Shown here: positions 43,506 to 52,890 of the stretch, piece by piece
Position numbering within the stretch: position 1 is the stretch's first letter
How the letters are laid out: every line of letters begins with the position of its first letter
Source of the DNA: Nitrospinaceae bacterium
Lineage (GTDB): Bacteria; Nitrospinota; Nitrospinia; Nitrospinales; Nitrospinaceae
Length of the DNA: 64,000 nucleotides
NCBI GenBank assembly: GCA_024644405.1
Contig: JAHELC010000006.1
Location: 92,065 to 156,064 of the forward strand
Direction: 5' to 3'
Notes under the pieces: model-generated
The model's database searches: none
Seen by the model: only the letters and a program-made list of their open reading frames with translations
Told to the model about the DNA's origin: nothing
Program-made: the position numbers and the translations under genes

Positions 43506-45312
43506 ATCCTGCTCGCCACGACCCCAAAAAAAAGTGATTTATATGTCCGGAGTTTTTCTTTGGATGCCGATATTTTTCATCTGGGCGATGGGAACAGCCT
43601 GGCCGGCAGACCTCCAGGTCTCGGCATCGGTGGACAAACAGGAACTCACACTTGAAGACAGCGTAATTTTCTCCGTGCTGGTGGAAGGAACACAAAGCGC
43701 TCTCGCACCGGAATTGCCGACCCTGGATTCTTTCAAGGTGAAAGCCCAAAGATCTTCATCTTCGTTTCAAATCATCAACGGTAATCGATCTTCGTCTATC
43801 ACCTACAGTTTTGTCTTGTTTCCCATGGAAACGGGAACCTTCACCATCGGACCGGCCACAGTAACAATTGAAGGAAAGCAATATCGGACAGAGCCGATCA
43901 CGCTGGTCATCAAAGAAGCTTCGACAACGGTGGACACTTCGCGAGAGGTTTTCGCAGTGATGGAGGTCTCCAACAAAAAACCTTATGTCCAGGAGCAGGT
44001 CACGGCGACACTACAGATTTTTCACCGCGTGGGAATCAGAAACCTTGAGGCCAACGTGCAATTCCAGGGATTCCGCGAGGAAACACTGAAGGAACCTGTT
44101 GAAAACACGCGAATCGTCAACGGCATCCGCTATTCCTCCTATGAAATTTCCACCGCCTTATTTCCCCTGCGACCGGGAAAGGTGGAAATACCGGCCAGTA
44201 TCATTGAGTTCGATCAAATCGACCGGTCAGGCGGCGAACGATCCCGAGACCCGTTCGATCCTTTCGGCCGGGGTTCTATTTTTAATAATTTTGGGCGACT
44301 GGAACACAAAACCCTGAGAACGAAAGCAATCACCCTCGATGTACAACCCCTGCCCAAAAAACATCGGCCGGAGAATTTTTCCAATCTGGTGGGAGATTTT
44401 ATAATCTCCGCCCGATTGAGCCGTGCGGAAGTCGAGGTGGGCGACACCACTACCCTGACGGTAACCATTGCCGGTCAGGGCAATGTCGCGGACCTTGCCC
44501 TGCCTTCGCCCCGGTGGGGAGATGAAATTAAAATTTACGAAGATCAACCCGAATTCCGACAGATGACCAGCGCACGAACCGTTTCCGGAGAAAAGATCTA
44601 CACCTATGCCCTGGTGCCCCTGAAACCCGGCGGTTTGCGGGTCCCTGCTATTTCTCTCAATTATTTTGACCCGACGAAGGGCGATTACGTATCCATTCAA
44701 ACACAATCCCTGCCGCTTACGGTTACACCCGGAGCAGGCGGTTCCAAATCGGGGAGGGTCGATTCCGACTCGAGCACCATGGATAAAAACGGAGTTTCGG
44801 CTCAAAAGATCAAAGAAGATATTCTGCCGATCCATGCCGGGCCGGAGGTTTTTGAGAGTCCAAACTTCACCACCGGTTCAGGAATGCTGTATGCCATTGG
44901 ACTGCTCTTGCCCGCCGGACTGTTTCTCATCTCCAGTAGAACCTACAAACGCCAGCAACGGCTGAAATACGATATCGCATTTTCCAGAAGTCACGGTGCC
45001 TACAAGCGGGCGCAAAAGAGATTGAACGCTCTTTCGCAGGGCAGCGATCCCCGGGAAATTGCACGCGAGTTGTCGTTGAATGTTCGCGAATACCTGGGCA
45101 ATATTTTAAACCTGCAGGGCACAGCGATCACTGCCACTGAAGTGGAAGAAAAGATGATGAAGGGCGGTTTCGGTGCGGATGAAATTCAGGCGACCCGGGA
45201 GCTGCTGGAAAAATATGAAACGCTTCAATACGCACCGACGACGGGAAACCCTCCTGAGGAGTTGATCCAGGGTGCTAGGAGAATTCTGGATCAGTTGGAG
45301 AAGAAATCGTGA
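43489..45312 (+). CDS. batD: BatD: oxygen-tolerance-type membrane protein
   Basis: About 607 residues with an N-terminal signal/anchor, three or more BatD beta-sandwich domains (SVDKQELTLEDSVIFSVLVE; then LSRAEVEVGDTTTLTVTIAG), a transmembrane helix near 470-490 and a C-terminal helical cytosolic domain (about 510-600). Start choice is uncertain: ATG 43489 overlaps batC, TTG 43480 has GGAGGA at good spacing, and ATG 43543 begins just before the hydrophobic core. The C-terminal region (LNVREYLGNILNLQGTAITA) parallels that of the BatD-like protein at 37866-38885. GTG of batE overlaps its stop. Confidence 0.88.
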   Translation: MIKTGKSCSPRPQKKVIYMSGVFLWMPIFFIWAMGTAWPADLQVSASVDKQELTLEDSVIFSVLVEGTQSALAPELPTLDSFKVKAQRSSSSFQIINGNRSSSITYSFVLFPMETGTFTIGPATVTIEGKQYRTEPITLVIKEASTTVDTSREVFAVMEVSNKKPYVQEQVTATLQIFHRVGIRNLEANVQFQGFREETLKEPVENTRIVNGIRYSSYEISTALFPLRPGKVEIPASIIEFDQIDRSGGERSRDPFDPFGRGSIFNNFGRLEHKTLRTKAITLDVQPLPKKHRPENFSNLVGDFIISARLSRAEVEVGDTTTLTVTIAGQGNVADLALPSPRWGDEIKIYEDQPEFRQMTSARTVSGEKIYTYALVPLKPGGLRVPAISLNYFDPTKGDYVSIQTQSLPLTVTPGAGGSKSGRVDSDSSTMDKNGVSAQKIKEDILPIHAGPEVFESPNFTTGSGMLYAIGLLLPAGLFLISSRTYKRQQRLKYDIAFSRSHGAYKRAQKRLNALSQGSDPREIARELSLNVREYLGNILNLQGTAITATEVEEKMMKGGFGADEIQATRELLEKYETLQYAPTTGNPPEELIQGARRILDQLEKKS

Positions 45313-46064
45313 CGACCCGATACCTGCAAATAGCTATATTTTTTTTCTGTGTGGGAATCCAACTTGCACCGGCCCCGATTTGGGGTCAAGTCACAACCCG
45401 GGTTAGCCAGGCGAACCAATTGTACAACCAGAACCAGTTTCAGGAAGCGGCAGAAATTTATGAACAGGTCATTGCCGAAGGAATGGAAAACGGGCATTTG
45501 TATTACAATCTGGGAAATGCGTATTTCCGGATGGGGAAACTGGCGAAAGCCATACTGAATTACGTCAAAGCCCAAAAACTTCTACCCCGTGACGAAGACG
45601 TGGAAGCCAACCTGGAGTATGCGGTCCGTCAAACGGTGGACCAACTGGATGGGCGAAAACCGCATGTCCTCGATTCGATTTTATTCTGGGTCCGCGATCT
45701 CAACTTGAACGAACACAGGATAGCTTTATTTTGGATCAACCTGGCTTTTTGGATGGTAATGGCGATTCGGTTGCGCCACCAGACCCCAGCCACCCAGTCG
45801 GCCAGAAATATCCTGCTGGCTTTCCTGGTATTGGCTCTGGTTTCAACCGGTTTACGATGGCATCTGGAAACCCATCAATCCACCGGAGTCATCCTGCCTC
45901 AACAAATCGACGTGCATTCGGGTTGGAATGCCACCACGAGGGTTTTATTCCAACTCCATCAGGGAACTCTCGTTTCTATCTCTCAAGAAAAAGAGGACTG
46001 GTATGAAATTGAACTGCCCGGCGAAAAAAAAGGCTGGACGTTGAAATCCAATATTACCGGATGA
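45309..46064 (+). CDS. batE: BatE-like TPR and SH3-like membrane protein
   Basis: 251 residues starting at GTG, overlapping the batD stop by four bases. A signal peptide is followed by a TPR pair (YNQNQFQEAAEIYEQVIAEG; then YFRMGKLAKAILNYVKAQKL). Two transmembrane helices are near 140-155 and 165-185, and a C-terminal SH3b-like domain (VSISQEKEDWYEIELPGEKK) follows. This TPR-TM-SH3 order is the usual BatE layout. It ends the Bat cluster, 13 bases before a convergent XRE gene. Confidence 0.88.
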   Translation: MTTRYLQIAIFFFCVGIQLAPAPIWGQVTTRVSQANQLYNQNQFQEAAEIYEQVIAEGMENGHLYYNLGNAYFRMGKLAKAILNYVKAQKLLPRDEDVEANLEYAVRQTVDQLDGRKPHVLDSILFWVRDLNLNEHRIALFWINLAFWMVMAIRLRHQTPATQSARNILLAFLVLALVSTGLRWHLETHQSTGVILPQQIDVHSGWNATTRVLFQLHQGTLVSISQEKEDWYEIELPGEKKGWTLKSNITG

Positions 46065-46077
46065 GGCGGTACACACC

Positions 46078-46500
46078 CTAATGATGGTCTGCCTCGACGC
46101 CTGCAATAAAACCCCGAATTTGGGCTTTCTGTGCAGACGACCCCTTGTCAAAAATATTGAGGAGTTTCATGACGGTTTTACGGAAATCCTTGTCCTGCAT
46201 CCATGCCATCAAATTGCTGACGGCTGAGGATTCCGCCTGAAACCTCTCCTCTTTATTGACCATGGATCCTTCACCCGTCAACAACCAATAAAGATTCATA
46301 TCCGTCTTTTGGCAAAGACCGGTCAAGGTTGCGGCCGAAGGCAGGGATTTGTCGTTTTCCAGATCCGATAAAGAACCTTGCGATACATGAATAAGGGAGG
46401 CCACATCGACAAGCCTCAATCTTGAAACTTTTCTCCAATACTTCAACCGCCCTCCAACGGTTGACGGATATCCCGGCATATTTTTACTTTGACTGTGCAT
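46078..46500 (-). CDS. XRE-family helix-turn-helix transcriptional regulator
   Basis: 140 residues with a Cro/CI-type HTH at about 17-72 (GGRLKYWRKVSRLRLVDVAS, then VSQGSLSDLENDKSLPSAAT). WLLTGEG follows, a hallmark of phage-repressor-like regulators. The C-terminal 60 residues are helical and probably mediate dimerisation. AGAGG lies six bases before the ATG at 46500. The 165 bases upstream contain AGTTACAT-type repeats that may be autoregulatory sites. No prophage genes are nearby. Targets unknown. Confidence 0.85.
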   Translation of the reverse strand: MHSQSKNMPGYPSTVGGRLKYWRKVSRLRLVDVASLIHVSQGSLSDLENDKSLPSAATLTGLCQKTDMNLYWLLTGEGSMVNKEERFQAESSAVSNLMAWMQDKDFRKTVMKLLNIFDKGSSAQKAQIRGFIAGVEADHH

Positions 46501-46665
46501 GATAACCTCTTAATTTATAGTTAGTTACATGCACTTAAGATAGAGGAAGTCCGTTAAAGCTAGATCAAGACATTGCTACAGTTGTGCAACATTTTTTAGG
46601 ATAAGTTACATTCAGGTGGGGGAAATACGCTAAACAGATATCCTCAGGCCCAATAAAACCCAAGG

Positions 46666-47373
46666 TTATTCCTGAAACCGATAGCCCACGCCACGGACGG
46701 TTTCAATATAGCGGCCGGCTTCTTTCAGCTTGGTCCGCAATCTCTGAATATGGGTATCAATGGTGCGGGAGAAAACACCATCGCCATGATCCCAAATATT
46801 CTCCAGGAGATATTCCCGGGTTTTAACCTGGCCAACACTTTCCAACAACGAGGACAAAAGCTTGAATTCCGTGAGAGTGAGTTGAATGGGCTGGCCCTTC
46901 ACCGTCACCTCGTGTTTGAGGAAGTCCACGGTCAGATCCCCCTGGGAGAAAACCTCGGTGGTTCCAACCTTTTTGTAAACACGTTTCAGGACATTGTTGA
47001 TACGTAAAATCAATTCCGGCGGATGGAACGGTTTGGTCACATAATCGTCGGCCCCGAACTCCAGTCCCAGCACACGGTCGATCTCTTCCGAGCGTCCGGA
47101 CAGAATAATGATGGGGATATCGGCGGTATTTTTGTCCGCTCTCAAAGCCCGGCAAATTTCCAAACCGCTCAGGCCGGGCATGTTGATATCGAGCACCACC
47201 AGGTCAGGTTTATGAGAATGGACAATAGTCAAAGCCGTCTCCCCTTCGGAGGCGGTAAAAACTTCAAAAGGCTCATACTGAAGTTGTGACTTTAAAAGAC
47301 CCAGAATATCCGGATCGTCATCAACCAGCAACAAGGAGTGACGTCGGCTTTTCTGTGAAGGATTATCCGTCAT
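46666..47373 (-). CDS. OmpR/PhoB-family response regulator (orphan)
   Basis: A 235-residue two-domain transcription factor. The receiver domain has the acidic pair in LLLVDDDPDI, the phosphoacceptor D62 in VVLDINMPGLSG, the switch Ser near 92 and K114 in YVTKPFHPPEL. The winged-helix DNA-binding domain (about 140-235) ends RTIDTHIQRLRTKLKEAG and then V-R-G-V-G-Y-R-F. All phosphorylation residues are intact. No histidine kinase lies nearby, so its kinase must be elsewhere. Confidence 0.94.
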   Translation of the reverse strand: MTDNPSQKSRRHSLLLVDDDPDILGLLKSQLQYEPFEVFTASEGETALTIVHSHKPDLVVLDINMPGLSGLEICRALRADKNTADIPIIILSGRSEEIDRVLGLEFGADDYVTKPFHPPELILRINNVLKRVYKKVGTTEVFSQGDLTVDFLKHEVTVKGQPIQLTLTEFKLLSSLLESVGQVKTREYLLENIWDHGDGVFSRTIDTHIQRLRTKLKEAGRYIETVRGVGYRFQE

Positions 47374-47421
47374 GATTGCTTCATCCCGGAGTACACGGTT
47401 AATAAAACCCTTCCATCTAGT

Positions 47422-48078
47422 TTAAACGGTTAACAGTCCTTGGACACTGAAAAAATCCAAACAATCATCAAGTATCCAGTCCAAATGCGAGAGCAGCCCG
47501 TGGTCCGAATCCACCTCTTGGAGGTCGACCCAGGGGTGATTTCGGGCAAATTTCCGGGATTCTCCAATATCTACGGTTTCATCGTGGATGCCATGGACAA
47601 TTCGGGTGGGCACAGGCCTTTTGAAATTGACCCCCTCCCATTGTTCCGCATCCTCAAAAATGCCCAGGTCCAATTCCATAGTTTTATTGTAACGGTAATT
47701 AAAAACCCGGATCAACCCTGCCCCGCCTTCCCTTTGTATTTCCCCAGATAATGAAGACCGCCACCTCTTCATAAAATTGAACCCCGGACACATCAGGTAC
47801 GTGCCCTTTACTTCGGGTCGAATTTGGGCGGTCAAAGCGGCGAGGTAACCTCCCATACTGCTTCCAATGAGGGCAAAGGAGGCCCCCGGGAAAGAATCCA
47901 GGGTATTCTCGATGATCCGGAGTTGCCGGGAGATTGTCAGGTGCTTGAAATCGCCACCCTCCAGGTCCGGAACCGTCAAGGGCAGACCCAATTCGGAAAA
48001 CCGCTGAGTAAATGCCGTGGCTTTTTGAGATTGGGGACTGGAGGCAAATCCGTGTAAATAGACAAACTGGATCATCAT
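47422..48078 (-). CDS. YqiA/UPF0227-like alpha/beta-hydrolase (esterase)
   Basis: 218 residues of alpha/beta-hydrolase fold. The YLHGFASSPQSQKA start, the nucleophile elbow GSSMGGYLA (Ser near 96), the catalytic Asp region RIVHGIHDETVD and the final His in SDHGLL are all present. This is the YqiA/YcfP-like group of small intracellular esterases. It lies ten bases downstream of the transporter gene on the same strand, suggesting co-expression. The natural substrate is unknown. Confidence 0.85.
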   Translation of the reverse strand: MMIQFVYLHGFASSPQSQKATAFTQRFSELGLPLTVPDLEGGDFKHLTISRQLRIIENTLDSFPGASFALIGSSMGGYLAALTAQIRPEVKGTYLMCPGFNFMKRWRSSLSGEIQREGGAGLIRVFNYRYNKTMELDLGIFEDAEQWEGVNFKRPVPTRIVHGIHDETVDIGESRKFARNHPWVDLQEVDSDHGLLSHLDWILDDCLDFFSVQGLLTV

Positions 48079-48088
48079 ATATATGGTA

Positions 48089-49555
48089 TCAATCCCAGTT
48101 CCTGGTGTACTCGAGCATTCGCTTCACCCAGGGCAGAAAAAGGTAAGCGGGAAACGCTAAAAAGAAGGTCAAAGTAAAATAAGGTCCATACCCCATCGCC
48201 TCGGCCCCGAATCCCCCGGCCCACCCGGCCACCGATCGGCTGAGGGCAAAGATGGAAGACAACAGGGCATACTCGGACGCAGAGCGCTTTTTATTGACGA
48301 TGGCCATCAAAAAGGCCAGAAAAGCGGCGGAACCCAACCCGCCGGTGAACGATTCCACGACGCTGGCGCTGTACATCATCATTTTGTAATTTGTAGCCAA
48401 CTCCACGCCTTCCACAGTCGGAGGAATAATAAACGCCACTCCGGCATACCCCAGATTGGAAACCGCCTGCGCCAGCCCGAGCACCCAGATTCCCTTGAAA
48501 ATTCCAAAACGATCGGTAAACCACCCCCCCACCAATCCTCCCGCAATCGATAGACCCAATCCGATGTTGACCGAAACCAATCCGATTTCAGTGGCGGTAA
48601 ATCCGGTGTCGACCCAGAAGGGTTTGACCATGAAGCCCATGGAAGAATCCGCCAGTTTGTAAATCAAAATAAAAATGACGATGGGAATAATGTAGGGTCG
48701 CTGAGTCAGTTCAAACAGGGCGCCGAACATGGGTCCTTCATTCAAATCTTCCCGCAGGGTATTATTGGCTCCGGCATTGGAACGGGCGACGCTTCGGCTC
48801 AAAAGAAGAATCGCCCCCGTAAACAAAAGCAAACCCGGCCATAACCAGGGAAGCCCCTCGGAAAAATCCATTTTCCAGTCCACCAGCCGCACCGCTCCCA
48901 ACAGGAAAAGATAAACCAATGCCAGTGCGTACGGATGCTGGACGATGAGGATCCATTCCGCTTTCACCGAATAAGTGGACCGGGTGTGATAGGGTTTTTC
49001 TTTGGGCGCCATCAGGCACACCGTGCCACACAGACCGAGAATGGCGGCACCGGCCAGGTAAGTGGCGCTCCAGGACAGAAAATCGCTGAGGATCAAAATC
49101 ACACCGGCGGCCAGCATGCCGACGCGATACATACCATTGCGGATGCCGTTGGCCAATCCCAATTCGTTCTTGTCCAGCATTTCGATGGTGTAGCCGTCAA
49201 TGGCAATGTCACTGGTCGCCGAAAACACCGTGAACAGACCGATGGCCCCCCATACCCACGGTCCGAAATCCAGGATAATCGCAAAAGTCAGCATGACCAT
49301 TCCCATGAGGAAATCCATGACAAAAATCCATTTTCGGTGGTGGCGGTAATAGTCCACCGCTGGCGCCCATAGGAACTTCAGGGTCCACGCCAGGCCCAAC
49401 AGACTCATGAAACCGATTTGCCACAGGTCCACCCCCTGTTGTCGGAAGTGAACCGGAAACACGTCATAAAAAATTCCCAGGGGAAATCCCTCTGCAAAAT
49501 ACAGGATACCTACCCAGTACAGTTTCGATTTGAGTAATCGGGGTTTTTCTTCCAA
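48089..49555 (-). CDS. PAT-family MFS transporter (AmpG/acetyl-CoA transporter type)
   Basis: A 488-residue membrane protein with about 12-14 hydrophobic helices. The first loop YFAEGFPLGIFYDVFPV and the segment LGLAWTLKFLWAPAVD are typical of the peptide-acetyl-CoA-drug (PAT) MFS family, which includes the muropeptide permease AmpG. SDIAIDGYTIEML near residue 115 is another family mark. The substrate could be muropeptides, but there is no AmpD/AmpR context, so AmpG identity is not claimed. It is paired with the esterase gene. Confidence 0.85.
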   Translation of the reverse strand: MEEKPRLLKSKLYWVGILYFAEGFPLGIFYDVFPVHFRQQGVDLWQIGFMSLLGLAWTLKFLWAPAVDYYRHHRKWIFVMDFLMGMVMLTFAIILDFGPWVWGAIGLFTVFSATSDIAIDGYTIEMLDKNELGLANGIRNGMYRVGMLAAGVILILSDFLSWSATYLAGAAILGLCGTVCLMAPKEKPYHTRSTYSVKAEWILIVQHPYALALVYLFLLGAVRLVDWKMDFSEGLPWLWPGLLLFTGAILLLSRSVARSNAGANNTLREDLNEGPMFGALFELTQRPYIIPIVIFILIYKLADSSMGFMVKPFWVDTGFTATEIGLVSVNIGLGLSIAGGLVGGWFTDRFGIFKGIWVLGLAQAVSNLGYAGVAFIIPPTVEGVELATNYKMMMYSASVVESFTGGLGSAAFLAFLMAIVNKKRSASEYALLSSIFALSRSVAGWAGGFGAEAMGYGPYFTLTFFLAFPAYLFLPWVKRMLEYTRNWD

Positions 49556-49756
49556 CTGAGATTCAGGAGTTGAGGGTTTCAGAATATCGATGAGGCCGGG
49601 TTTTCCTGAAGCACTTCATCGCGATCAGGCGGGAGCGATCCCATGGGAACCGCAGACGGATCATTTGCTACTTTAAAAGTATATAACTTTAAAGCACCTT
49701 TTGCCGACACAAAAATAACATCGGATTGAAAATTATGAGATATCGATTTCGTGCAA

Positions 49757-49792
49757 AATTATAAGGTTTTCCCAAAACAAACCCTTATAATT
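49757..49792. promoter_or_regulatory. Inverted repeat upstream of the adenylate cyclase gene
   Basis: AATTATAAGG (49757-49766) and CCTTATAATT (49783-49792) form a perfect 10-base inverted repeat with a 16-base loop, 46 bases before the ATG. It could be a bipartite operator or a leader hairpin. No CRP-type TGTGA-N6-TCACA was found. Confidence 0.4.
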
Positions 49793-49838
49793 AATAGAGA
49801 GATGATTAAACTTATTTTGATGGTTTCACCGGAAATTC

Positions 49839-51959
49839 ATGAACGACTCTAAAACCAAAATTTCCAATACACTGTTCAACAACAGGCAGTTGTTCCTGCG
49901 TTACAATCAGTTCAAAATCCACCGCATTCTGGAAACGCTGTCTGCGACCGACCGCCACGTTTTCACAGTCATTCCCCGGTTACTGCATATCAACCAGAAA
50001 GGTCTTCCCGGTTACATTCAGGATGATGTCCCCAGCGGTATTTATAATTTCAAGATCAACCCACAATGCCAGATGGCGGCAGAGCGACTGTTTCCAAACA
50101 CCATCGTAAGGGGTGGCGAAAACCCTTCTTCCTTTATCGATACCGTGTTGCTGATGGGCAGTACGGGTTCCATGGCCCAGAGTCAAAAATCCGACCTGGA
50201 TTTCACTTTGTTCGTCAACAAGCACAGCGTTTCTCCCGAAGAATTGGAGTTATTCGACAAGAAACTGAAGCTGATTGAAGAGTGGACCTGGGACACCTTT
50301 AACCTTGAAATCCATTTTTTCAGCAACGACATCCTCGACGTCAAAAATAATATCTTCGGGGAAAGTGATTCGGAAAGCACCGGCTCCGCCCAGGCGAAAC
50401 TGTTAAAAGAGGAAATGTACCGTACAGCCGTTATTACCGGCGGCAAGATTCCTTTCTGGTGGATCGTGCCCCTGAATACGGACGATCGCATGTACCGGAT
50501 CTTGTACCACCTGGTCAAAACCAACCAAACACTTTTGAATCCGGATGACTTTCTGGATACCGGCAATGTCGATGACATTTCTCAGGGTGAATTTTTCGGC
50601 GGGTCCATCTGGGCCCTGATCAAATCGTTCAAAGCCCCCTTCAAAACTCTTATAAAGATGGGCCTGCTGGAAGAGTATATGTTCAACAATACGAAATCCA
50701 ATCTGCTCTGCCATGATATCAAGAAGAAAATATTCAGCGGCGTTCCTTACGAGAAAATTGATACTTATAAAAATCTGTTTGAAAGAGTGGAAAAATATTT
50801 TCTCACCACCAAGACGGAACGCGAGGTAGACGCTCTTCGCATCGCTTTCTATTTAAAAACAGGAACCAAGGTCAACAATTATGAGCTGACGCATGGAAGT
50901 ACGGACCCCAACAAAAAAATGCTGATCGAACTGATCAATCGTTGGGACTGGAATCCGGGAAGAGTGGAAAAACTCAATTCCTATATGAACTGGCAAATGA
51001 TGAAAAAAGTCGCCCTGGGAAACCGGATGAACCGGATATTAATGAACTCATATAAAAAAATCTCAGAGGCTAATTCCAAACTGGAACCCGGAAAAAGCCT
51101 GATTACTGAAAGAGACACGCATCTTCTGGGACGCAAACTATTCAGTTTTTACCGCAAGGCCGTCAACAAAGTGGAGAATCTGTTTGCACTGGTCGATGGA
51201 GAAACCGGCGAGAAGGAGCTGACATTTTTGCTGCACCAGTCCAGCCCCACGGACAAGGGAACCTGGTATCTCATTCGCGGCAAAACCCTGGCTTTGTTGG
51301 AGTTGATTCCCCAGGAAAATATCATCAAAAAAGCATCCACACTGCAGTTCCTGGTGGCATTCACCTGCTTCAACAGTCTCTACAACAATGACACCGTCCT
51401 GTTGTTGCGGGCCGAGCAACAATCGATCAAAGATCAGGACCTGAAAACCCTATTGAGCGACCTGTCCAGTTTTCTGGCGCAAGTGAATATCGCCGATATC
51501 TCGAACCAGGATTTATTGGCCCCTGCACACATCAAACAGGCTTTTGTCATTGTGGACTTTGGCAATCCCATTCCCAGGGAAATCACTATTGGAAATATCA
51601 ATGAATGCAAAACCAACAAGGAATATTCCAACTATATCACCAAACGCCTGGAGCGAATTCGAAGTATGGTCACCATATACCTGACTTCCTGGGGGGAGTT
51701 GTTCTGTAAAACATATTCGGGTATAAATTGTGTGGGGAGGAGCCTCAAAGACCTGCTGCCTCAAACGTCCAGCCACGTATTGGACAACCCCGATTATTTG
51801 AAAGTATTTGTTCCCGGAAGCCGCAGAGATTCCATGAACCTTTTCTGGCTGAACACCTATATCCTGAAATTTTTAAAGTCGGGTATCACTCAATCAGAAG
51901 ATTCGCCTTCATCGAAGCAAACCATGCAAATGCCTTCCACCCTTAAAAAAGCGGAATAA
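49839..51959 (+). CDS. cyaA: Class I adenylate cyclase
   Basis: A 706-residue protein that makes 3',5'-cAMP from ATP. The nucleotidyltransferase-type active site is at 107-121, GSTGSMAQSQKSDLD, matching the G-S-T-x-S-x-x-Q-x-x-S-D-L-D of enterobacterial CyaA. The following EEMYRTAVITGGKIPFWWIV, the GEFFGGSIWALIKSFKAPFK and the KMGLLEEY segments also match. The C-terminal half is present but shorter than the 848-residue E. coli enzyme and lacks its glucose-responsive regulatory tail. Class I cyclases are mostly proteobacterial, so a transfer is possible. The ribosome-binding site is weak. A pentapeptide-repeat gene follows after 37 bases. Confidence 0.9.
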   Translation: MNDSKTKISNTLFNNRQLFLRYNQFKIHRILETLSATDRHVFTVIPRLLHINQKGLPGYIQDDVPSGIYNFKINPQCQMAAERLFPNTIVRGGENPSSFIDTVLLMGSTGSMAQSQKSDLDFTLFVNKHSVSPEELELFDKKLKLIEEWTWDTFNLEIHFFSNDILDVKNNIFGESDSESTGSAQAKLLKEEMYRTAVITGGKIPFWWIVPLNTDDRMYRILYHLVKTNQTLLNPDDFLDTGNVDDISQGEFFGGSIWALIKSFKAPFKTLIKMGLLEEYMFNNTKSNLLCHDIKKKIFSGVPYEKIDTYKNLFERVEKYFLTTKTEREVDALRIAFYLKTGTKVNNYELTHGSTDPNKKMLIELINRWDWNPGRVEKLNSYMNWQMMKKVALGNRMNRILMNSYKKISEANSKLEPGKSLITERDTHLLGRKLFSFYRKAVNKVENLFALVDGETGEKELTFLLHQSSPTDKGTWYLIRGKTLALLELIPQENIIKKASTLQFLVAFTCFNSLYNNDTVLLLRAEQQSIKDQDLKTLLSDLSSFLAQVNIADISNQDLLAPAHIKQAFVIVDFGNPIPREITIGNINECKTNKEYSNYITKRLERIRSMVTIYLTSWGELFCKTYSGINCVGRSLKDLLPQTSSHVLDNPDYLKVFVPGSRRDSMNLFWLNTYILKFLKSGITQSEDSPSSKQTMQMPSTLKKAE

Positions 51960-51996
51960 ATATGAACACCCCCCAGTTATCGGATCGGAAAATCTG

Positions 51997-52848
51997 ATGT
52001 CAAATATTGAAGAGATTCTTGCCCTCACATTGAACAGCAATATTCAAGATGGCGTTAATTTCAAATCCTATGACCTCAGCGGCATCAGCCTGAATGGAAT
52101 ATCGTTTATATTTTCCGTTTTTACGGAAACCAATTTCAACCAGTCCGAATTGGTTGATATTAATTTTTCCCAAGCCAATCTCAAAAACACCCGTTTTAAA
52201 AACGCAAAAATAAAAAACGTCAACTTTACTTCCACCAACCTGGAAAACGCGAATTTCGAAGACGCCACTCTGATCAATTGCATTTTCAAAAATGCAAAGC
52301 TTGAAAATTCTAATTTTGCCTCGGCCCAGCTCAAGGGGTGCCAACTGCGGGGCTGTAATTTGAGCCGCGGCAACCTTTCTTCGGCAAAAATCCAGAACAG
52401 TGATTTGAGTTTTGCCCGAATGATGTACGCGTATGCTAAATCCATCGACATCTCCGGTTCCCGCTTAAACGGTATCAATGCCCGGGGCTCAGATTTTGGG
52501 TTTTCTAAAATCAGCAACACCGATCTCCGCGGAGCCACCTTGAAATACTCCGACTTCAACTCCAGCACGCTCAAGGGAGTCAAACTTTCGCACGCGGAAA
52601 TGGTGGGATGCGAATTGAAGGATTCTTTCTGCAAAGGAACGGAAATGGAAGAAACAAATCTGGAAGGAGCCGACCTGACGTACGCCAACCTGGAAGAAGC
52701 CAACCTGAAAAACGCCTTTCTCCTTGAAGCCAACCTCCACGGCACCAACTTCAGCAAAGCCAACCTCAAGGATGCCTACCTGGTGGACGCCAATATTTCA
52801 AAGGCCCTGCTCAAGGAAGCCATTCTGGATAACACGATTTTGGAATAG
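51997..52848 (+). CDS. Pentapeptide-repeat protein
   Basis: 283 residues. From about residue 30 to the end it is an uninterrupted series of A(D/N)LXX-type pentapeptides, such as ANLKN, ANFED, ADLTY, ANLEE and ANLKD, which fold as a right-handed quadrilateral beta-helix. No signal peptide or transmembrane helix is seen. Some family members mimic DNA and protect gyrase; others are scaffolds. parC/parE are 45 kb away, so a link is not indicated. It probably forms an operon with the cyclase gene upstream. Confidence 0.92.
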   Translation: MSNIEEILALTLNSNIQDGVNFKSYDLSGISLNGISFIFSVFTETNFNQSELVDINFSQANLKNTRFKNAKIKNVNFTSTNLENANFEDATLINCIFKNAKLENSNFASAQLKGCQLRGCNLSRGNLSSAKIQNSDLSFARMMYAYAKSIDISGSRLNGINARGSDFGFSKISNTDLRGATLKYSDFNSSTLKGVKLSHAEMVGCELKDSFCKGTEMEETNLEGADLTYANLEEANLKNAFLLEANLHGTNFSKANLKDAYLVDANISKALLKEAILDNTILE

Positions 52849-52890
52849 AATGCGCGGGCAGTTTTTTTATCCGTCCGAGGAGACCCGATC

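Noticed and set aside
48089..49555. Naming the PAT-family transporter AmpG
   Set aside because: The fold and motifs fit the family, but no peptidoglycan-recycling genes are adjacent and substrate-defining residues cannot be judged by eye.
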